Shown here in pieces: positions 59,700 to 64,000 of a DNA stretch of 64,000 nt; within the stretch, counting starts at the first letter, position 1; every line of letters starts with the position of its first letter. The notes below the pieces were generated by a model, which saw only the letters and a program-made list of their open reading frames with translations, made no database searches and was not told the origin of the DNA. The position numbers and the translations under genes are program-made. Source of the DNA: a virus; IMG/VR virus record IMGVR_UViG_3300030002_000005, positions 1-64,000 of that record. The stretch is one strand, 5' to 3'.

Positions 59700-60437
59700 T
59701 TATTCGATTGTTTTTGTGTATCCTATCATTTTTTCGAACTCGTCGTTATCGACCAATTCCACTAATTGTAGGACTGATGTATATTGTTTACCATTTTCAA
59801 CATTATATGGTCTATCAATTTTAATAATTGTTTTACCTTCTTGAAGCTTTGTATCAAGCAACTCTGGGTCTGTTGTAATTATAATATCAACGTCTTTAAT
59901 AATATCTGTTGACTTCTCAACAAATTTATAATTACTAAAGCGTGACATTACCCTACTCAGGAAGAATAATGTTGGCGGAATAGTGTGAACATTCTCTACG
60001 GAGAAAATTGTCACCTCAATATTCTTACCATATTTGTATAAGAAATTCTTAAGGTCTAAGTCAAGTCCTTTATACATAAACGGCGCAGAGCCAGATATTT
60101 CAAAGACATAATCAAGATGCATGAATTTATTATACACTTCAAGTCCAGTTTGATTAACTGTTTCAACATTTGAAATGTATGCATCGACTGGCGCATCACC
60201 ATTCTCGTCTGTAACGTAGCTTAGAGGGCTAATATCGTCAACAAATTTGTCCTTAAGTACTTTTATTTGTTCGCTAACTGCTTCCCATTTATATGTGTTA
60301 AAATAGTCATATACATAGGGTATATTTGTTGGCACACCATCTGCGCCAAACTCATTGAAATAATAACGATCAAACTGAAGCCATTTGGCTCGCAAGATTT
60401 CGTTAATATCGATTCCGATTTTTATTTTTTCTGTCAT
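59700..60437 (-). CDS. HAD-like protein, degenerate motif I
   Basis: 245 residues. GIDINEILRAKW (residues 8-19) recalls HAD motif I (DxD) but the second Asp is Asn, and DVDIIITTDPELL later is a late HAD-like strand. It may be inactive or have a related role. Between the GT-B and PhoH genes and overlapping the PhoH stop by 4 nt. Possibly a nucleotide or sugar-phosphate binding partner of the glycosyltransferases (inference). Confidence 0.45.
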   Translation of the reverse strand: MTEKIKIGIDINEILRAKWLQFDRYYFNEFGADGVPTNIPYVYDYFNTYKWEAVSEQIKVLKDKFVDDISPLSYVTDENGDAPVDAYISNVETVNQTGLEVYNKFMHLDYVFEISGSAPFMYKGLDLDLKNFLYKYGKNIEVTIFSVENVHTIPPTLFFLSRVMSRFSNYKFVEKSTDIIKDVDIIITTDPELLDTKLQEGKTIIKIDRPYNVENGKQYTSVLQLVELVDNDEFEKMIGYTKTIE

Positions 60438-61210
60438 TTCTTATAATGTTCTTTAAATTTTGCCTCAATTTTTGCGATAATAGGATTTCTAACATTTACA
60501 TCCGTCTCATTCATTTTTATTGTTCCAATTTCTTCAACGTCTTCAAATAAATTAATTAATACGTGTAAAGAGCTATCCTTTTTAAATTTTAGGTCAACCT
60601 GATCAACGTCTCCCAAGATAATCAATTTACAATTATTACCGACCCTTGTCATGGCGGTGTGTGCATTATCAACTGTTACGTTTTGGCATTCATCCAATAT
60701 GATGATACAGTCGTCTAATGTTGTTCCTCTCAAATAAGCTAGAGGTAATATTTTTATGTATCCTTTTTCAGATAGAATCTTAAATGTATTTTCGCTAACT
60801 AATTTAGCAATGTTAAAGTTAAAACTCCACATGAAAGGTTCCATTTTTTCTTCCATAGTACCTTTAAGATACCCGATTGATTCTTCCTTAAGCGGCGTCA
60901 CGGATTTAATTAAATAAATCTTTTTATATGAATTGCCTCCTTTTTTTAACAGGTTGAGTGCGGCAGCTAGTGCCACATATGTTTTACCAGACCCTGCAAA
61001 CCCAGAACAAATGGTAATCTCATTATTTTTGATAGACTCAAAAATTTTCTTCTGGCTATCATTCTTAGCAGAAACCTTTATATCGGTAGTTATAATCTTT
61101 CCGATCTCATTTTTCATAGTTGCTAAGTTCTTTTCAGCACCGTTAACAATATTAATAAATTCTTTTTCTTCGAGCTTAACAGCTTCAAGCTTTTTATTAG
61201 TTTTTCCCAT
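60434..61210 (-). CDS. phoH: PhoH-like ATPase
   Basis: 258 residues. Walker A GFAGSGKT (70-77), Walker B CIIILDECQN, then TRVGNNCKLIILGDVDQVD, the typical PhoH ending. Very common in phages with large genomes; it may be an RNA helicase or ribonuclease-linked ATPase (family knowledge). It is first in the unit that carries the HAD-like, glycosyltransferase and sigma genes. No full host promoter was found; a one-mismatch -7 element (GATTTTTG, 61248-61255) lies upstream. Confidence 0.93.
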   Translation of the reverse strand: MGKTNKKLEAVKLEEKEFINIVNGAEKNLATMKNEIGKIITTDIKVSAKNDSQKKIFESIKNNEITICSGFAGSGKTYVALAAALNLLKKGGNSYKKIYLIKSVTPLKEESIGYLKGTMEEKMEPFMWSFNFNIAKLVSENTFKILSEKGYIKILPLAYLRGTTLDDCIIILDECQNVTVDNAHTAMTRVGNNCKLIILGDVDQVDLKFKKDSSLHVLINLFEDVEEIGTIKMNETDVNVRNPIIAKIEAKFKEHYKK

Positions 61211-61247
61211 CTGAGATATTATTTTATTACATTATACAACTGAAAAG

Positions 61248-61255
61248 CAAAAATC
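61248..61255 (-). promoter_or_regulatory. Weak host-type -7 element (GATTTTTG)
   Basis: One base short of TAnnTTTG and with no clear -33 TTG at 20 nt. The only candidate seen for the sigma/glycosyltransferase/PhoH unit. Confidence 0.25.
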
Positions 61256-61277
61256 TTGAATTCTTTTTAAAAAAAAC

Positions 61278-61287
61278 ACTATTTATA
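61278..61287 (+). promoter_or_regulatory. Late promoter motif ACTATTTATA (tail chaperone)
   Basis: One mismatch, 36 nt before the ATG at 61324. A second looser copy lies at 61309-61320. Confidence 0.5.
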
Positions 61288-61323
61288 ATCAAAATAATAA
61301 AATATTATAAATATTTATAGAAA

Positions 61324-62193
61324 ATGGCAAAGGAAACAGGAGCACAAGCAATCAAGAATGCAATACAAGGATACAATAAAAATGCTGGGGCACAGAGCAC
61401 TGGCGTATCATCCATGACAACAGGCTATAATGACGTCATGAGCAAAGAAACTGACCCTGACCTAATTACGGTATGTGAGATAGTTCAGTTACCATCAAAA
61501 GGTTTATTCTATGAAAATCATTTATCGGAAATTAGTATTGAATACATGACTTCTAAAGACGAAGACCTTTTAACAACGCCATCGTTAATTGAAAATGGTA
61601 CTGTTTTAGACTTATTGTTAAAAAAGAAAGTCAAAACGCCAAATGTAAACACGTTCGATCTATTGCAAGGTGATAGAAATGCTTTAATATTATTTTTAAG
61701 AACTACATCATATGGCGCAGATTATTCAGTTGTCGCCACAGACCCTAGAAATGGTCAAGCATTTAAAACAGTTGTTAATTTACTTAACCTGACATATAAG
61801 GAAGTAAAAGAAATACCAGACGCTAATGGTCATTTTACAGTGTTTATTCCTATGAGAAAAAAGAATGTTGTTTTCAGAATATTAACATATGGTGAAGACG
61901 ATAACATTTCTAAAAAAGCTGAGGCTATTAAATTGGCGTATAGCAAAACATATAGCTCATACAGCACCATTAGGCTTAAAGCAAGTATTATCTCAATTGA
62001 AGGGAATACCGATCGTGGATACATTGATAAATTTGTTGATGCGATGCCTGCCTTAGATGCTTTCACAATTCGTAAAAAAATTGTTGAAGTATCTCCAGAT
62101 GTTGACCTTAGCTATACATTTACCACTGACGATGGATTTGAATTTAAGTCCAATTTAACGCTCGGTATAGATTTTTTTTTCCCAAACACCTAG
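61324..62193 (+). CDS. Baseplate/tail-assembly protein (gp26-like), with probable -1 frameshift extension
   Basis: 289 residues in the zero frame. The phrases VCEIVQLPSKGLFYENHLSEISIEYMTSKDEDLL (about 50-83), LLQGDRNALILFLRTTSYG (about 117-135) and DLLLKKKVKTPN belong to the T4 baseplate gp26 family (Pfam T4_baseplate). The zero-frame stop (TAG 62191-62193) comes soon after a slippery T9 run; a -1 slip would give a 348-residue fusion with the ORF ending at 62369. Directly before the tape measure gene, where tail assembly chaperones with frameshifts usually lie. Confidence 0.88.
   Translation: MAKETGAQAIKNAIQGYNKNAGAQSTGVSSMTTGYNDVMSKETDPDLITVCEIVQLPSKGLFYENHLSEISIEYMTSKDEDLLTTPSLIENGTVLDLLLKKKVKTPNVNTFDLLQGDRNALILFLRTTSYGADYSVVATDPRNGQAFKTVVNLLNLTYKEVKEIPDANGHFTVFIPMRKKNVVFRILTYGEDDNISKKAEAIKLAYSKTYSSYSTIRLKASIISIEGNTDRGYIDKFVDAMPALDAFTIRKKIVEVSPDVDLSYTFTTDDGFEFKSNLTLGIDFFFPNT
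62172..62180 (+). promoter_or_regulatory. Slippery T9 run (candidate -1 programmed frameshift)
   Basis: The zero-frame codons GAT TTT TTT TTC contain T TTT TTT. Slipping back one base joins the gp26-like frame to an open frame running to 62369. Transcriptional slippage on the T9 run would have the same effect. Confidence 0.65.
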
Positions 62194-62210
62194 CAGGTGA
62201 TTATAAAAAA

Positions 62211-62369
62211 ATGGTAAATGACGAAATCTACATTCTAACTAAACATGGCAGGTTTCAAGCTGATTATGTGGAAGGTATACCAGTTTACAAAAGGAGATAT
62301 TTCTTACATTTAATGCAAAAAGAAAACGAGGAAATGGAAAAGCAGCAAGAAGCTGCTAGACATAGATAA
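62211..62369 (+). CDS. gp51-like extension / small chaperone reading frame
   Basis: 52 codons from the ATG at 62211; the frame is open upstream to the T9 run, so it can also be the C-terminal 63 residues of a frameshift product. It contains MVNDEIYILTKHGRFQADYV and PVYKRRYFLHLMQKE. The style of a short charged/aromatic helical unit recalls T4 gp51 and the T part of lambda GT. Alternatively it is a stand-alone protein. A transcription terminator follows (62371-62406). Confidence 0.65.
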   Translation: MVNDEIYILTKHGRFQADYVEGIPVYKRRYFLHLMQKENEEMEKQQEAARHR

Positions 62370-62370
62370 A

Positions 62371-62406
62371 AAAAGGGAACTAAGTTATTATAATTTAGTT
62401 CCTTTT
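62371..62406 (+). terminator. Terminator before the tape measure gene
   Basis: GGAACTAA/TTAGTTCC stem (extended by A:T and G:U pairs) with A4 and T4 flanks. Separates the chaperone unit from the tape measure promoter, which starts within its T-run. Confidence 0.7.
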
Positions 62407-62415
62407 GTATTTATA
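62406..62415 (+). promoter_or_regulatory. Late promoter motif TGTATTTATA (tape measure)
   Basis: One mismatch, 17 nt before the ATG at 62433. Confidence 0.5.
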
Positions 62416-62432
62416 TGAAATAGTAATGAATT

Positions 62433-64000
62433 ATGGCAGCACCAACACAGTCGGCACAAGCACAAGCAGCGGCAGCAGCTAGAGCACAGTTAGCAACCCA
62501 GCAAAAACAGGCTGTAAAAGATGCTAAACAAGCTCTTGATCTACAAAATCAAGACTTAGCATTGCTGCAAAATGAATTAAGTCTGCTTAATGGTATATTT
62601 AATAGTAGGGATCGAAACGCAAAACAAGCTGAAATTGCTCAAAAAGCACAAGATGCTAGAAATGCTGCTTTAGATCTTGAGTTAAAAAAACTTGATGCTA
62701 TTACTAATAAAAGCAGTGTTGCATATACCAATCAATTAAAAAAAGTACAAAGTTTAAAAGAAGAAAATAAGGAACAAGATGCTTTAATAGAAAAGCAGAA
62801 GAAAAGTAATGAATTATACGAAGCCCGTAAAAAGCTTCTCATAGATAACACTAAACTTGAAGCAGCTTGGATACAAGGCTTGATGCAGTCAGATAAGATC
62901 ATTAGACAAACCACATTAAACCTCGGCATGTCTGGTTTAAAGGCTGATATGATTAGAACTTCTTTCGAAAACTCTGCAATGTCTGTTGCCGAAATGGGTG
63001 GCGGATTGGAGGACTTACAGTCCGTAATGCAAGGATTTGCTGATGAAACAGGACGTTCCAGAGTAATGTCTGAAAAGATGCTCGTTAATATCGTTGCAAT
63101 AGGTAAAGGAACTGGTTTAGGTGTTGACAATGCCACAAAAATGGCTTCACAGTTTGAGCTAATGGGTATTGATGCACAAAAAACATATGAAATGACTGAT
63201 GAATTCGTTCATTCAAGTGAGAAATATGGTATCAACACAACAAAAGCATTAAAAAACGTATCAGATAATTTTAAGAAATTAAACCTATATAATTTTAAAG
63301 GTGGTGTAAAAGGTATGATGGAAATGTCAGCCTATGCTACAAAAATGAATATCGATTTTAGTCAGGCTTTTAATGCAATTGACACAGCAAAAACTTTGGA
63401 AGGTGCTATTGAACTAGCATCGAATCTACAGATTATGGGTGGCGAATTTGCTAAATCTGATCCTTTTGAAATGTTATTCCTTTCTCGTAATGATCCTGCA
63501 AAATTCACAGAAAAGATTAATGATATGACTAAAGGCGTTGTAACATTTCAAAAACAAGCTGATGGAACATTTACAAAATTTATATCGCCTGCTGATAGAG
63601 ATCGTATGGCATCTGTTGAGAAATCATTAGGCTTACAAAATGGCGAATTAACACAGCAGGCTCTTAGAATGGCTGATATCATGAAAATGCGTAAGAACAT
63701 GATTGGTTCAGGATTATCTAAAGATGATAAATCAGCTATTGAAGGTGCTGCCATATTTAATTCAAAAACTGGACAATTTCAGGTTATGGTTGGGACAACT
63801 GCTAAAAATATAGCAAATTTAACCGAAAGTGAAGCAAATGCGTTCATACAACAGAAAGCAGCTTTGGAGCAAAGAGCCAAAGATGCTTTAACATTCGAAG
63901 AAGCATTACAAGCTACATTGGCTTCCTTTAAAACATTACTATTACCAATGTTAAGAGGTGTTAATGAGGTAATGAAAATAGTTATACCTGTTTTTCAAGA
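62433..64000 (+). CDS. Tape measure protein (N-terminal part, runs off the window)
   Basis: At least 522 codons; the C-terminus is outside. Residues 1-30 are Ala/Gln-rich, then a long coiled-coil (QAVKDAKQALDLQNQDLALLQNEL through EENKEQDALIEKQKKSNEL). From about residue 140 it becomes a helical and glycine-containing domain (MSVAEMGGGLEDLQSVMQGFADETG) typical of tape measure N-terminal regions. Length, coiled coil and place after the tail chaperone are the evidence. It sets tail length and is ejected with DNA (family knowledge). Confidence 0.85.
   Translation, partial: MAAPTQSAQAQAAAAARAQLATQQKQAVKDAKQALDLQNQDLALLQNELSLLNGIFNSRDRNAKQAEIAQKAQDARNAALDLELKKLDAITNKSSVAYTNQLKKVQSLKEENKEQDALIEKQKKSNELYEARKKLLIDNTKLEAAWIQGLMQSDKIIRQTTLNLGMSGLKADMIRTSFENSAMSVAEMGGGLEDLQSVMQGFADETGRSRVMSEKMLVNIVAIGKGTGLGVDNATKMASQFELMGIDAQKTYEMTDEFVHSSEKYGINTTKALKNVSDNFKKLNLYNFKGGVKGMMEMSAYATKMNIDFSQAFNAIDTAKTLEGAIELASNLQIMGGEFAKSDPFEMLFLSRNDPAKFTEKINDMTKGVVTFQKQADGTFTKFISPADRDRMASVEKSLGLQNGELTQQALRMADIMKMRKNMIGSGLSKDDKSAIEGAAIFNSKTGQFQVMVGTTAKNIANLTESEANAFIQQKAALEQRAKDALTFEEALQATLASFKTLLLPMLRGVNEVMKIVIPVFQ

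Noticed and set aside
1-64000. Recoding of TAG as in some large gut phages
   Set aside because: Several genes end at TAG with the next gene's start close by (for example the small virion gene at 11669, gp26-like gene at 62191); full-length known proteins need no recoding.
1-64000. tRNA or other structured RNA genes
   Set aside because: No cloverleaf with a TTC-loop-like GGTTCGAATCC segment was noticed in intergenic spaces, which are all short; a covariance-model scan (tRNAscan-SE, Infernal) would be decisive.

Overview
The window is part of the genome of a large, strictly lytic-looking, contractile-tailed (myovirus) phage with a T4-type virion. It encodes a gp17-like terminase, gp20-like portal, gp21-like prohead protease, scaffold, gp23-like capsid, gp18-like sheath, gp19-like tube, a gp5-type OB spike protein, a gp26-type tail protein, the start of a tape measure, PhoH and a gp55-like sigma factor. 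The DNA is AT-rich and the standard code is used (TAG acts as a normal stop). A Bacteroidota host is suggested by three host-type promoters (TTG, exactly 20 nt, TAnnTTTG), by BspA/DUF285-type leucine-rich repeats in the fibre genes, and by A-rich leaders without Shine-Dalgarno sequences. Host and family are inferences. No tRNA, rRNA, CRISPR array, integrase or insertion sequence was recognised.

Layout. 1-15.8 kb (minus): receptor-binding and fibre genes, starting with an incomplete BspA-like adhesin, then fibres with poly-Thr linkers, beta-solenoid ends and tandem repeats. 15.9-25.1 kb (plus): nucleotidyltransferase-like protein, acidic head protein, terminase with a mini-intein, portal. 25.1-30.2 kb (minus): giant baseplate-hub-like protein with a lytic transglycosylase domain. 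30.3-34.1 kb (plus): prohead protease, scaffold, major capsid protein. 34.2-36.0 kb (plus): a small early unit with a GIY-YIG homing endonuclease fusion. 36.0-38.3 kb (minus): SF1 helicase unit. 38.4-40.0 kb (plus): probable neck proteins. 40.1-45.2 kb (minus): a second GIY-YIG endonuclease, ThyA, a PD-(D/E)XK-like protein, dUTPase, KTSC protein and small early genes. 45.3-46.0 kb (plus): gp15-like sheath terminator. 46.0-50.3 kb (minus): large virion proteins. 50.4-53.8 kb (plus): sheath and tube. 53.8-57.0 kb (minus): spike/baseplate genes. 57.0-61.2 kb (minus): sigma factor, two glycosyltransferases, HAD-like protein, PhoH. 61.3-64.0 kb (plus): gp26-like chaperone with a probable -1 frameshift extension, then the tape measure (incomplete).

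Regulation. Nearly every late transcription unit, on both strands, begins with a directional 10-mer close to AGTATTTATA about 10-57 nt before the start codon. It is the reverse complement of the T4 late octamer TATAAATA and is the natural candidate target of the gp55-like sigma factor at 57.0-57.8 kb. Replication and nucleotide genes instead use host-type promoters. At 38.35 and 45.25 kb early and late promoters overlap back to back. Start sites of several genes were revised from these promoter positions.

Most notable observations: the T9 slippery run at 62172-62180 joining the gp26-like gene to a 63-codon extension just ahead of the tape measure; the late promoter family; the 143-residue terminase mini-intein; the modular LRR/poly-Thr fibres together with two phage glycosyltransferases; and long perfect hairpins without U-tracts between late units.
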